Below are positions 48,676 to 56,383 of a stretch of DNA of 64,000 bases, one piece after another (the stretch's first letter is position 1; each line of letters opens with the position of its first letter). Made by a program: the position numbers and the translations under genes. The notes under the pieces are model-generated. The model searched no databases. It saw only the letters and a program-made list of their open reading frames with translations, and was not told the origin of the DNA. Source of the DNA: SSF26 sp964535455. GTDB lineage: Bacteria; Chloroflexota; Anaerolineae; J102. The stretch lies in assembly GCA_964535455.1 (NCBI GenBank), contig CAZHTZ010000001.1, positions 1-64,000 of the forward strand. Direction: 5' to 3'.

Positions 48676-48724
48676 GCGTGATCAAGTGCGACGCACCTTG
48701 AAGGTGCGTCGCACTTGATCACGC
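48676..48724. repeat. 24-bp perfect palindrome, GTGCGACGCAC family, copy 2
   Basis: Arms 48676-48699 and 48701-48724 are exact reverse complements around a single central base, with core AAGTGCGACGCACCTT. It overlaps the stop codon of the ubiD-like gene (48719-48721) and lies just upstream of the AbiE operon. Related to 12051-12085. It may serve as a terminator for ubiD. Confidence 0.85.
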
Positions 48725-50077
48725 CAGGTAGGGGCCTGGGTCGATGTGCGGCAAGGGAACGCGTTGGAAATGGTCGGGATGGCTGGGGCCGGTGGGGGTG
48801 TCCCAGGGGATGGTGGCGTCCAACCCCATCTTATCACTACGCGATTTCTGGCCCGGTGCGCGTGTTGCCGAGGGGTCGAGCGAGCTGGAGGGCTGATCCC
48901 GGAAGAGGTGCAGACCGCGGCCGGCCTGGAAGCGGGTGGCGATGGCCCACTCCACCGCGGCCGGGCTGAAGAGGTCGATGTCCTTGTCGACGATGACCAC
49001 GTGCTTGAGCGAGCCATGCCCGCGGAAGGCGGCTTCGATGGCTTTGACGCCGTCGTCGGGGCGCTGCTTGTCGATCTGGACGACGGCGTGCAGCCAGGAG
49101 GCGCCGCCGGGTGTGATGTTCACGTTCAGGCAGTGGGCGACCTCGTTGACCGCGGCGTACATGGTCGGCTCCTTGGGCATGCCCATCAGCAGCTTGTGCT
49201 CGAGCTGGCCGGGGAGCAGGGCGTGATAGATGGCATCGCGGCGGTGGGTGATGCAGTCGATGGCGATGACCGGCTGCTGGCGCTCGATGTCGATGGTCTC
49301 GGTCAGATCGACAAAGGGACCCTCGGTCACCAACGAGTGGGTGAGACGGCCTTCCAGCACGAACTCCGCCTCGGCGGGGACGAGCAAATCGTTGGTCAAA
49401 CAACGCACGAGCGGCGTGGGTTGCAGGGCATGGGCAATGTCCAACTCGCTGACACCGGGGGCCGGGGCCATGCTCGCGGCCAGGAGCACGTGCAGCGGCA
49501 GCCCGATGCAGATGGCGACAGGTAGATCGCCCTGTGTCTTGCGCCAGGCGCTGTCGGCGCCCCGGCGCTCGACCAGGCGGGCAGCGCAGCGATGGGCGTC
49601 GAGCCGCAGAAGTCGATGGAACGAGGCATTGAGGCCGGTGTCAGGGTCGCTGATGAGGACAATGGCGGCAGTGGCGTAGGGTCCGGCGTCATCCGGCCAG
49701 TGCTTGAGGAAAGGAAGCGTAGTCAGGTCGCCTGGCTGCTCCACGACCTCCTGGCAGGGGCCGGTTGCCACCACCGGCGCCGGCCGGGGCCGCTGAAAAG
49801 CAGCGGCGAGACGGAAGAGGATCTGGTCGGGCGCACAGTCCAGGGCCAGGCCGAAGTGGCGGCGGTCGGCCGCCATGCCGGAAAGCACCCGGTAGGCGTA
49901 GGGGTGACCTTGACCTCCATCTGGCTGTTCCCTTCCCACCACGTGGTTGAACAGCACCGGTTTGCCGTCAAGGGCATAAGCCACCGCGGCCAGTTCCAGA
50001 ACGGAACGGACCGGCTTGTCGATGCTGAGGAGCCAACCGCGTTCGGCGGCAACAGAAATAAACGTTGGCAGGTTCAT
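48719..50077 (-). CDS. UbiD-family prenylated-FMN-dependent decarboxylase
   Basis: 452 residues. Conserved UbiD features are seen: R-S-V-L-E-L-A-A-V near 22, the substrate/pFMN region P-V-A-I-C-I-G-L-P near 190, the catalytic E-x-x-x-R pair region P-A-E-A-E-F-V-L-E-G-R near 240-250, and E-G-P-F-V-D near 260. The C-terminal region includes V-D-K-D-I-D-L-F near 360. UbiD enzymes decarboxylate unsaturated or aromatic acids with prenylated FMN made by UbiX, which is not in this window. The last few codons and stop lie inside a palindrome. Upstream is the Phd/PIN pair on the same strand. Confidence 0.88.
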   Translation of the reverse strand: MNLPTFISVAAERGWLLSIDKPVRSVLELAAVAYALDGKPVLFNHVVGREQPDGGQGHPYAYRVLSGMAADRRHFGLALDCAPDQILFRLAAAFQRPRPAPVVATGPCQEVVEQPGDLTTLPFLKHWPDDAGPYATAAIVLISDPDTGLNASFHRLLRLDAHRCAARLVERRGADSAWRKTQGDLPVAICIGLPLHVLLAASMAPAPGVSELDIAHALQPTPLVRCLTNDLLVPAEAEFVLEGRLTHSLVTEGPFVDLTETIDIERQQPVIAIDCITHRRDAIYHALLPGQLEHKLLMGMPKEPTMYAAVNEVAHCLNVNITPGGASWLHAVVQIDKQRPDDGVKAIEAAFRGHGSLKHVVIVDKDIDLFSPAAVEWAIATRFQAGRGLHLFRDQPSSSLDPSATRAPGQKSRSDKMGLDATIPWDTPTGPSHPDHFQRVPLPHIDPGPYLA

Positions 50078-50090
50078 GGCGCTTGTTGTT

Positions 50091-50522
50091 TCAACCCGCG
50101 AGCAGCAATCGCAACAGCAGGAGGAAGTCGCCGGGCTTCGTAATCCGAATACCCTGGTAATCACCCAACTTGAGCAAGTGGGCGTCACCTGTCACTATCA
50201 GGTCGGCGCCCGCAGCGACAGCGCACTCCACATACCGGTCATCGTCTGGATCATCGGCCATAACCTGAACACGCAAAGTAGGCTCGATCAGGGTTGCTTC
50301 CTCGCTTAACAGATGGACGAATTCCTCGATCTGGGCGTCGTCCAGACGGTATCGTTCTTGAATCCTGGGATAGTGTGCAACCCGAGCGATTTCATCCAGG
50401 ACCGCAGGCGACAGCACCAGCTCGTAGACACCTTGCTTCCAGAAATCCAACACCTGAGCCATCGCCCCTTGGGGTGTAATCAAGGCGCTGATGACCACAT
50501 TGGCATCCAGCACCACCCGCAT
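50091..50522 (-). CDS. PIN-domain RNase, toxin of toxin-antitoxin pair
   Basis: 143 residues. PIN fold with acidic residues V-V-L-D-A-N-V-V-I-S-A near residue 6, S-P-A-V-L-D-E-I-A near 40, D-D-P-D-D-D-R-Y-V-E near 92 and L-I-V-T-G-D-A-H near 110. Fits the 'putative toxin component, PIN family' rather than classic VapC. Such enzymes cut RNA when free of antitoxin. Its ATG lies 2 bases after the antitoxin stop. Confidence 0.9.
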   Translation of the reverse strand: MRVVLDANVVISALITPQGAMAQVLDFWKQGVYELVLSPAVLDEIARVAHYPRIQERYRLDDAQIEEFVHLLSEEATLIEPTLRVQVMADDPDDDRYVECAVAAGADLIVTGDAHLLKLGDYQGIRITKPGDFLLLLRLLLAG

Positions 50523-50524
50523 CG

Positions 50525-50806
50525 TCAGGCCGCCCTGGTGTGTTGGCGGATGGCCTGCTGGGCATCAAGCACATCGGTGAAAACCTGGTCCGGATCGGCG
50601 TCCGCGTTCTGCGCCCGCGTTTCCTCGATAAGGTCAAACAGCCGCTGCCTTCGTGCTTTCCACTGTTCGTAGATTTCGACAGGAACGATAGCTGCCACCG
50701 GCTTGCCCTGCTTCTCGATCACGTAGCTGCTGTTGCGATACATGACCTCGTTCACGATTTCTGAGAACTGGCGCCGTGCTTCCGTGAGTGCGATTGTCTT
50801 GTCCAT
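50525..50806 (-). CDS. Phd/YefM-family antitoxin
   Basis: 93 residues. Typical start M-D-K-T-I-A-L-T-E-A-R-R-Q-F-S-E-I-V-N-E-V, then Y-V-I-E-K-Q-G-K-P-V-A-A-I-V-P-V-E-x-Y near 30-50, the Phd/YefM DNA-binding fold. The C-terminal part is charged and likely wraps the PIN toxin. The pair should be autoregulated; an AATCTGT/ACAGATT inverted repeat lies upstream at 50828-50859. The ATG at 50806 is chosen because GGAG is 9 bases ahead; an in-frame GTG at 50812 would be closer. Confidence 0.9.
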   Translation of the reverse strand: MDKTIALTEARRQFSEIVNEVMYRNSSYVIEKQGKPVAAIVPVEIYEQWKARRQRLFDLIEETRAQNADADPDQVFTDVLDAQQAIRQHTRAA

Positions 50807-50827
50807 AGTCACGATCTCCAGATGACA

Positions 50828-50859
50828 AATCTGTACAGAAATAACACTTGTGACAGATT
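50828..50859. promoter_or_regulatory. Candidate operator of the Phd/PIN operon
   Basis: 7-bp arms AATCTGT (50828-50834) and ACAGATT (50853-50859) with an 18-base AT-rich spacer, 22-53 bases before the antitoxin ATG. This is the expected place for Phd-type autorepression. Confidence 0.45.
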
Positions 50860-50908
50860 AACACACTCACCCAGTGCGGTCAAACCACACTTCCACAGGG
50901 TATCGGCC

Positions 50909-51682
50909 TCAACCCCGGATGAGAGCGAGCACTTCCGGCAGCAGGGCCTGCGTGGTCGCCAGCGCCTCACCGCCGTAGATGGTGCGGTTGCCCGCCCAGT
51001 CGCCAAAATAGCCGCCTGCTTCGGCCAGGATCGGCGGAAAAGGACCGCAATCCCAGGCGTTCATCACCGGGTCCAGCATGATCTCCAGCCGGCCCGTCGC
51101 CACCAGGGCATGGCCGTAGGCGTCGCTCCAGCCGGCGCGGTAGTAAGTGACCTGCTGCAAGCGCGCCCAGGCATCGCCGCGGTTGTGCCTGGCGAAGCTC
51201 GATGCGTCGGCATGTCCGACGAAAGCCCGGTCCAGGCGGGTGGTCTCAGACACCCGGGCGCGGCGGCCGTTCCACCAGCAGCCCAGGCCGGTAGCGGCGG
51301 CGATCATGTCGTCCAGCGCCGGGAAGTAGGCGACGCCGACCTCGACCTTGCCCTCGATCTCCAGACCCAACAGCACGCCGTACAGCGGCACCCCGCGAAT
51401 GAAGGACTTGGTGCCGTCGATGGGATCCACGAACCAGCGATGGGTGGCGTTCGCGGTCTCCTTGCGGCCATATTCCTCGCCGACGATGGCATGGCCGGAG
51501 TACTGCCGCTCGATGCGCTGGCGGATGAGCTCCTCCGCCTGGCGGTCGGCGACCGTGACCGGGGAGTCATCGGGTTTGAAGTCGGGGCGAACCCCGGTCT
51601 GGAAGTGCGCCAGGGTCAGGCGGCCGGCTTCGTGAGCGGTGGCGACGGCAAAGTCAAGATAGGGTTGCAGCGAAAACGACAT
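50909..51682 (-). CDS. Inositol-monophosphatase-like phosphatase (histidinol-phosphatase type)
   Basis: 257 residues. Metal-binding motifs are complete: G-E-E-Y-G near residue 69, D-P-I-D-G-T near 87 and W-D-C-G-P near 212. The sequence S-P-V-T-V-A-D-R-Q-A-E near 40 and the T-K-S-F-I-R-G-V-P-L-Y loop after D-G-T are typical of the HisN-type histidinol-phosphatase subgroup, so hydrolysis of L-histidinol phosphate is the best guess; inositol or nucleotide phosphates are possible. No other his genes are near. The ATG at 51682 has CGGAG 6 bases upstream. Confidence 0.88.
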   Translation of the reverse strand: MSFSLQPYLDFAVATAHEAGRLTLAHFQTGVRPDFKPDDSPVTVADRQAEELIRQRIERQYSGHAIVGEEYGRKETANATHRWFVDPIDGTKSFIRGVPLYGVLLGLEIEGKVEVGVAYFPALDDMIAAATGLGCWWNGRRARVSETTRLDRAFVGHADASSFARHNRGDAWARLQQVTYYRAGWSDAYGHALVATGRLEIMLDPVMNAWDCGPFPPILAEAGGYFGDWAGNRTIYGGEALATTQALLPEVLALIRG

Positions 51683-51765
51683 GAGTGACTCCGGAGCAAG
51701 GGGCGAATCCCGGTCGCGTCATCGATTTCGCGTATTCTTCGTGACGCGGGCTCGTCAGAAACAAG

Positions 51766-51789
51766 AGACCCCACCGGGCGGCGGGGTCT
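51766..51789 (-). terminator. Intrinsic terminator after the Trm112-like gene
   Basis: On the minus strand a 7-bp stem AGACCCC/GGGGTCT with a GC-rich 10-base loop is followed by CTTGTTTCT. It lies 21 bases after the stop at 51811 and separates that gene from the phosphatase gene. Confidence 0.7.
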
Positions 51790-51810
51790 GAAAAGATCAA
51801 AAAGGAGTCG

Positions 51811-52044
51811 TCAGGAAACGGGTTCAGGCGGGACGGCCGGCAGAGCGTCCACCGCCATCGCCTGCCAGCGCGTGCCCTCGTCGATCAGCATGATGGGGAT
51901 GTCATCGCGGATGGGGTATTTGCGGCTGCACGTGCGGCACACCAACCAGACCCCGTTGGTGAGGTCAAGCTTACCGCCGTCGTCTGCCTCGCGCACACAG
52001 ACGGGACAACGCAGGATTTCCAGCAGGTCAGGAGAAACAGCCAT
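51811..52044 (-). CDS. Trm112-like zinc-ribbon protein
   Basis: 77 residues. C-P-V-C near residue 13 and C-R-T-C near 36 form a zinc ribbon; S-P-D-L-L-E-I-L-R-C-P and Y-P-I-R-D-D-I-P-I-M-L are the usual Trm112/UPF0434 ends. Family members activate methyltransferases or are of unknown role in bacteria. The C-terminal extension is Pro-rich. Its partner is not obvious here; the SRAP gene lies upstream on the same strand with a 37-base gap. Followed by an intrinsic terminator. Confidence 0.88.
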   Translation of the reverse strand: MAVSPDLLEILRCPVCVREADDGGKLDLTNGVWLVCRTCSRKYPIRDDIPIMLIDEGTRWQAMAVDALPAVPPEPVS

Positions 52045-52081
52045 GGCAGTGGGTCCTTTCGATACGGGGTGTCATCTGCAC

Positions 52082-52750
52082 CTAGGCCAGCGGCTCCACA
52101 CAGGCAGGTACGTCGTTGGCGGCGTTGTTGACCACCGTGCTGACAGGGTAGGTGATCATTGCTTCCGCGGGGTAGGGGTGCAGGAGATGGAGAAGGTAAT
52201 CGACGTGGGTGTTCGAGTCCAACCAGGTGGTGTAGTCAGCAGGGTCGAGGATCACAGGCATGCGGTCGTGCAGAGGCCGGACCAGAATGTTGGCCGCCGT
52301 TGTCAGAATAGTGCAGCTATCGAGGATGCTGCCGTCTGCCCCCTCCCAGTGTTCCCACAGCCCGGCAAAGGCAAAGGGCCGGCGGTCCTGGAGGCCGATG
52401 AAGAAGGGCTGCTTGCGTCCCTCTTGCTTCTGCCACTCGAAGAAGCCATCAGCCGGGATCAGGCAGCGACGGCGCTTGAAAGCCGTGCGGAAAGAAGGCT
52501 TCGCGGTGACGGTCTCAGAGCGGGCGTTGATCAGACTGTTGCCGATGGCGGGGTCTTTGGCCCAGGAAGGGATGAGACCCCAGCGCATGAGCGCCAGCTC
52601 GCGGCCCACACCCTCCCGCGTGGTGCGCACGGTGAGCACGGCCTGCGTCGGAGCGATGTTGTAGCGCGGAACCAGGTTCGGAACCCTGTCGAGGTCGAAC
52701 AGCGTCGCCAGGTTCGCGGTAGGGGTGGTGAGGGTGAATCGCCCGCACAT
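52082..52750 (-). CDS. SRAP-domain protein (YedK/HMCES-like)
   Basis: 222 residues. Begins M-C-G-R-F-T-L, with the catalytic Cys2 exposed after Met removal. Other conserved features are P-R-Y-N-I-A-P-T-Q near 29 (active-site Asn), W-G-L-I-P-S-W near 58, N-A-R-S-E-T near 75, R-R-C-L-I-P-A-D-G-F-F-E-W near 94 (catalytic Glu) and a His in L-H-D-R-M-P near 160. The protein crosslinks to abasic sites in single-stranded DNA to protect the fork. The start is fixed by the need for Cys at position 2. Confidence 0.95.
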   Translation of the reverse strand: MCGRFTLTTPTANLATLFDLDRVPNLVPRYNIAPTQAVLTVRTTREGVGRELALMRWGLIPSWAKDPAIGNSLINARSETVTAKPSFRTAFKRRRCLIPADGFFEWQKQEGRKQPFFIGLQDRRPFAFAGLWEHWEGADGSILDSCTILTTAANILVRPLHDRMPVILDPADYTTWLDSNTHVDYLLHLLHPYPAEAMITYPVSTVVNNAANDVPACVEPLA

Positions 52751-52776
52751 AAGAAGTCAAACGCCTGGGGTCAGAA

Positions 52777-52813
52777 GGGCTGCAAGAGCAGCGCACCGAA
52801 CGGGATGCAGCCC
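52777..52813 (-). terminator. Hairpin after the pentapeptide-repeat gene
   Basis: On the minus strand, GGGCTGCA and TGCAGCCC (arms 52806-52813 and 52777-52784) form an 8-bp stem followed by TTCTGACC. It lies between the pentapeptide gene stop (52823) and the SRAP start. Confidence 0.5.
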
Positions 52814-52822
52814 AAGGAGGCG

Positions 52823-53605
52823 CTACGCCGGGACGGCCCCTGCGGCCTTGGGATCAAAGCCCTGCGGCCAACCGGTTCTGTCGTTGTAGAGGACACCCGT
52901 GAGCACCGTACCCTTGAGATGGGAGTCCGAGAGATCGCAGCCCGTGAGGTCGGCGCCGGTCAGCACGGCTCCCTCCAGATCTGTCTTGCCGAAGTAGGCC
53001 CGCGTCAGGTTGGCCCCGCTGAGGTTGGCCCTGGTTAGATCAGCACCCTGGAGATTGACGCGCATCATCCGCGTGCCCGACAGGTTGGCGCCGTTCAGGT
53101 TGGCATGCTGCAGATTGGCGTCGGTCAGGTTGGCGCCTTGCAGATTGGCATGCGCCAGTTGGGAACGCTCCATCCTGGCGCTGGAGAGGGTGGCGCCGGC
53201 GAAATTGGCATGCTGCCCGTTCACCTGCCGCATATACGCTCCCTGGAGATTGGCTCGCTGCAGGTTGGCCTCTTCAAGATCCGCGCGGTCGAGCTGGACC
53301 CCGACCAGGTTGGTTCCTGCCAGTTTGGCGCGCAGGAGCATGGCACGGCTCATGCGGGCGCCGACCAGATCGGCGCCTGTCAGGTCAGCGCCGCGCAGAT
53401 CGGCCTCGCTCAAGTTGGTCCCCAGGAACCGCGTCCCCGTCAGGTTGGCTTCCCAGAAGTTGGCCCCACGGAGGTCAGCCTTGCTGAAGTCAATGCCAGA
53501 GAGGTCCAGCGAGCTCAGATTGGCGTGGGCCAGATCGCTCAGGTCGCCGGACAGGATACGAGTCCGAAGCTCTTCCTTCATGGACAGGACAATATCGGTG
53601 GCCAT
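52823..53605 (-). CDS. Pentapeptide-repeat protein
   Basis: 260 residues. From about residue 20 to 235 it consists of A-(D/N)-L-x-x type pentapeptides (A-N-L-S-S, A-D-L-R-G, A-N-L-Q-G and so on), about 42 in succession, forming a right-handed quadrilateral beta helix. There is one more irregular stretch near the middle (R-Q-V-N-G-Q-H). The C-terminal 20 residues (Y-N-D-R-T-G-W-P-Q-G-F-D-P) form the usual cap. Function unknown; some relatives mimic DNA and protect gyrase, but no evidence ties this one to that. ATG at 53605 follows GGAGAAAGA. Single gene, divergent from the F420 cluster. Confidence 0.93.
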   Translation of the reverse strand: MATDIVLSMKEELRTRILSGDLSDLAHANLSSLDLSGIDFSKADLRGANFWEANLTGTRFLGTNLSEADLRGADLTGADLVGARMSRAMLLRAKLAGTNLVGVQLDRADLEEANLQRANLQGAYMRQVNGQHANFAGATLSSARMERSQLAHANLQGANLTDANLQHANLNGANLSGTRMMRVNLQGADLTRANLSGANLTRAYFGKTDLEGAVLTGADLTGCDLSDSHLKGTVLTGVLYNDRTGWPQGFDPKAAGAVPA

Positions 53606-53724
53606 TCTTTCTCCATCGTACAGCGTTGATCGCGGTGCTCAACCGGCGGTTATGTTACCGCAGCCGCGATGAGGCTGTCAATTGCTTCCTGACTTCGTGT
53701 TTCGTCCGCTGGTGCCAGGGGCGA

Positions 53725-53730
53725 TATAAT
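53725..53730 (+). promoter_or_regulatory. Perfect -10 element just before the F420 cluster, suggesting leaderless mRNA
   Basis: TATAAT ends 6 bases before the ATG at 53737, so transcription would start at or next to the start codon. No ribosome binding site is visible. No clear -35 (TTTCGT at 53700 is weak). Confidence 0.6.
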
Positions 53731-53736
53731 CGGCGC

Positions 53737-54357
53737 ATGTTCCCTGCCGCACATGCGCCCGACGACTTCTGGCAAACCTTGCTTGGACGACGATCACTCC
53801 GGGTTTATGCGGCGACGCCTGTGCCTCGCTCCGTGCTCGAGCGACTGCTCACCGCCGCCATTTGGGCGCCCAATGCCCACAACCGCCAACCCTGGCGCTT
53901 TGCCGTGACCCATGATCGGGTGCAGCAGCAGCGCCTGGCGGAAACAATGGCGGCCTATTGGGAGGCGGCATTGGCGGCGGACGGCGTCGACGCTGACACC
54001 ATTGCCCGGCGGACAACCCTCTCCTACGAGCGCATCAGCGGCGCCGGCGCGCTGGTAGTCGGGTGCCTGACTATGGCGGAGATGGATGCGTATCCGGATG
54101 CCGGGCGCCAGCGGCTCGAATGGCTGATGGCTGTGCAGAGCACAGCGCTGGCCCTGGGCAACTTACTCCTGGCCGCTCACCATGAGGGCCTGGGCGCATG
54201 CTGGATGTGCGCCCCTCTCTTTGCCCCCGATCGGGTGCGGGAGGCGTTCGACCTGCCTGCCGACTGGGAGCCACAGGCGCTGATCACACTGGGCTATCCG
54301 GCGGAGACGCGGACGAAGGAGCGGAGGCCGCTGGCCGAGGTAGTGGCGTGGCGGTGA
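53737..54357 (+). CDS. Nitroreductase-family protein, FbiB C-terminal-domain-like
   Basis: 206 residues. FMN-binding nitroreductase fold with R-R-S-L-R-V-Y near 19, A-A-I-W-A-P-N-A-H-N-R-Q-P-W-R-F near 40-55, and A-L-G-N-L-L-L-A-A-H-H-E-G-L-G-A-C-W-M near 140. The closest pattern is the C-terminal domain of FbiB, which reduces dehydro-F420-0 to F420-0. Gene position directly before cofD supports that role. The gamma-glutamyl ligase part (CofE) is missing and not encoded elsewhere in the window. Leaderless start inferred from the -10 at 53725-53730. Confidence 0.82.
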   Translation: MFPAAHAPDDFWQTLLGRRSLRVYAATPVPRSVLERLLTAAIWAPNAHNRQPWRFAVTHDRVQQQRLAETMAAYWEAALAADGVDADTIARRTTLSYERISGAGALVVGCLTMAEMDAYPDAGRQRLEWLMAVQSTALALGNLLLAAHHEGLGACWMCAPLFAPDRVREAFDLPADWEPQALITLGYPAETRTKERRPLAEVVAWR

Positions 54358-54392
54358 GGTACGGCGACGCTGGCAGGGATCGCTTCGACGGT

Positions 54393-55337
54393 ATGCCTGC
54401 GTCCCCCCACATCGTCGCTCTTGCCGGCGGCGTGGGTGGGGCGAAGCTGGCGCATGGGCTGGCCCAACATGTTGACCCCGGTCACCTGACCATTGTGGTC
54501 AATACCGGCGACGATTTCGAACACCTGGGTCTGCTCATCTGCCCTGACATCGACACCGTGCTCTACAACCTGGCCGAGGTCAACCATCCGGTCCAGGGCT
54601 GGGGCCGGGTGGAAGAGAGCTTCCAAGTCCTGGCAGAGGTACAGCATCTGGGGCACGACGCCTGGTTCCGCCTGGGCGATCGCGACATCGCCCTGCACCT
54701 GCTGCGGCGCCAGAGCCTTGACGCCGGCAAGACACTCACAGCAGTCACCGCCGGCCTGGCGCAGCGTCTCGGCGTGGTGCACCCTGTCTTGCCGATGAGC
54801 GACGAGCCGGTGCGCACCATCATCCACACCCCCGAAGGCGACCTGACCTTTCAGGAATACTTCGTGCACCGGCGCTGCGGGCCGGCCATGCTGGGCATGA
54901 CGCTGGCCGGGCTGGACCGGGCGCAGCCTTCCGCCCAGGTCATGGCGGCGTTGGCCGCGGCCGATGCCGTCATCTTCTGCCCCTCCAATCCCTACGTCAG
55001 CCTCGATCCCATCCTGGCCCTGCCCGGCGTGCGCGCAGCCGTGGCCGCCGTGCCCGCCGTCGCCGTCAGCCCTATCGTCGGTGGGCAGGCGCTCAAAGGC
55101 CCGGCCGCGAAGATGATGTCCGAGCTCGGTGTGGAAGTCAGCGCCCTGGGCGTCGCCCGGCACTATGGCGACTTGCTGACCGGGTTTGTCCTGGACCAGA
55201 CTGATACATCCCTTGCGCCGGCGGTCGAGGCTTTGGGCATGCGCGTGCTCGCGACAGATACAATCATGGATGATAAGGCCGGGCGGGCGCGTCTGGCGGC
55301 CGAGGTCTTGGCAATGCTTGGGAAAGGACGTTCATGA
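54393..55337 (+). CDS. cofD: 2-phospho-L-lactate transferase CofD/FbiA
   Basis: 314 residues. Begins I-V-A-L-A-G-G-V-G-G-A-K-L-A-H-G-L, the CofD nucleotide-binding motif, and has N-T-G-D-D near 37. C-P-S-N-P near 195, S-P-I-V-G-G near 229 and K-G-P near 238 are also conserved. The enzyme transfers the phospholactyl (or phosphoenolpyruvyl) group from the GDP intermediate to the deazaflavin FO to give F420-0. The ATG at 54393 is used; a GTG overlapping the previous stop (54353) is an alternative. The stop overlaps the next gene as ATGA. Confidence 0.94.
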   Translation: MPASPHIVALAGGVGGAKLAHGLAQHVDPGHLTIVVNTGDDFEHLGLLICPDIDTVLYNLAEVNHPVQGWGRVEESFQVLAEVQHLGHDAWFRLGDRDIALHLLRRQSLDAGKTLTAVTAGLAQRLGVVHPVLPMSDEPVRTIIHTPEGDLTFQEYFVHRRCGPAMLGMTLAGLDRAQPSAQVMAALAAADAVIFCPSNPYVSLDPILALPGVRAAVAAVPAVAVSPIVGGQALKGPAAKMMSELGVEVSALGVARHYGDLLTGFVLDQTDTSLAPAVEALGMRVLATDTIMDDKAGRARLAAEVLAMLGKGRS

Positions 55338-56383
55338 AGCGCCCACTTGCGCGCCTGGGTGGGCAGTGGCATCTGGACGACCTTGCTCGCCGGGCAGTGG
55401 TGGCAGCACGCCTGTCGGGCGAGCGGGCCAAGTTCGCCGTGCGCGGACGTCCGCACCCAGGCGCCGCCATCGTCCTGGCCTCGATCGGCCGCAGCGGCTC
55501 CACCTGGCTGGCCGACCTCCTTTGCGCGGCGCCGGGCATCCAGCAGATCTTCGAGCCTCTGCATCCGGAGACAAGCGCCGAGCTGCGCCGGCTGCTGCAT
55601 TGGCAGGAAAAGGTAGGCGAGACCTATCGCCGCCTCTATCTGCGGCCGGGCGCCGAGCATCCGGAGTGGCGGGCCTTCCTGGCTAAAGTACTCACCGGCC
55701 GGGTACGCAACTACCGCACCGACTATGCCCGCACCAGCTACTTCCCCGACCGCTACCTGGTCAAGTTCATTCGCGCCAATTTGATGCTTGGCTACTTGTA
55801 TGATTGCTTTCACCCTCAAATCATCCTGCTGACGCGGCATCCCTGCGCGGTGGTCTATTCCCGGCTGCGCAAGGTGCGGTCACCCTGGTATGCCGACGTG
55901 AGCGACCTGCTGCGCCAGGAGGCGCTGGTCGAGGACTACCTGCGTCCCTGGGTGGCAGACATCGAGAAGGAAACAGACCTGCTCGGAGCCCATGCCGTGT
56001 GGTGGGCGGTGGAAAATCGGGTGGCGATGCAGGAGATGGCTACGCGACCGCACTACCTCGTGTTCTATGAAACCCTTTACCTGCATCCCCGGCCCACGCT
56101 CGACCCCTTGTTTGCCTGGTTGGGGCTGCCGTCCTTCGACTTACCCGCGCACCTGGTGGCCCGGTCCAGCCGCGTCGCCCGCCACCGCCAGGATGGTGCG
56201 ACCGAGGACGAAGCGGCCATCCTGGCGCAGCTCTCGGACTGGCAGCAGGGTCTGACCGCCGAGGAACAGCGCCGCATCGTGACCTGGGCGGAGCGGCTGG
56301 AGGTTCCCTGGTACACGACGGCAGCGCTGCCCACTTCGAACGGCGGGCTGGTGGCAACCGCAAGCGGTATGGGCGTGGCATGA
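55334..56383 (+). CDS. Sulfotransferase-like protein coupled between cofD and cofC
   Basis: 349 residues. The 5'-phosphosulfate loop-like motif S-I-G-R-S-G-S-T-W-L-A-D lies near residue 50-61. A 3'-phosphate-binding-like region L-L-T-R-H-P-C-A-V-V-Y-S-R near 164-176 follows, with V-K-F-I-R-A-N before it. Both match PAPS-dependent sulfotransferases. The middle is rich in Tyr, Arg and Trp. There is no signal peptide. ATGA overlaps on both sides (with cofD at 55334-55337 and cofC at 56380-56383) show that it belongs to the same operon. Sulfation of an F420-related or other small molecule is pure inference; a lipid or polysaccharide target is possible. Confidence 0.82.
   Translation: MKRPLARLGGQWHLDDLARRAVVAARLSGERAKFAVRGRPHPGAAIVLASIGRSGSTWLADLLCAAPGIQQIFEPLHPETSAELRRLLHWQEKVGETYRRLYLRPGAEHPEWRAFLAKVLTGRVRNYRTDYARTSYFPDRYLVKFIRANLMLGYLYDCFHPQIILLTRHPCAVVYSRLRKVRSPWYADVSDLLRQEALVEDYLRPWVADIEKETDLLGAHAVWWAVENRVAMQEMATRPHYLVFYETLYLHPRPTLDPLFAWLGLPSFDLPAHLVARSSRVARHRQDGATEDEAAILAQLSDWQQGLTAEEQRRIVTWAERLEVPWYTTAALPTSNGGLVATASGMGVA

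Noticed and set aside
53737..54357. Nitroreductase as a drug-activating NfsA/NfnB-type enzyme
   Set aside because: Possible by fold alone, but its position ahead of cofD and the A-P-N-A-H-N-R-Q-P-W pattern fit the FbiB-type role better.
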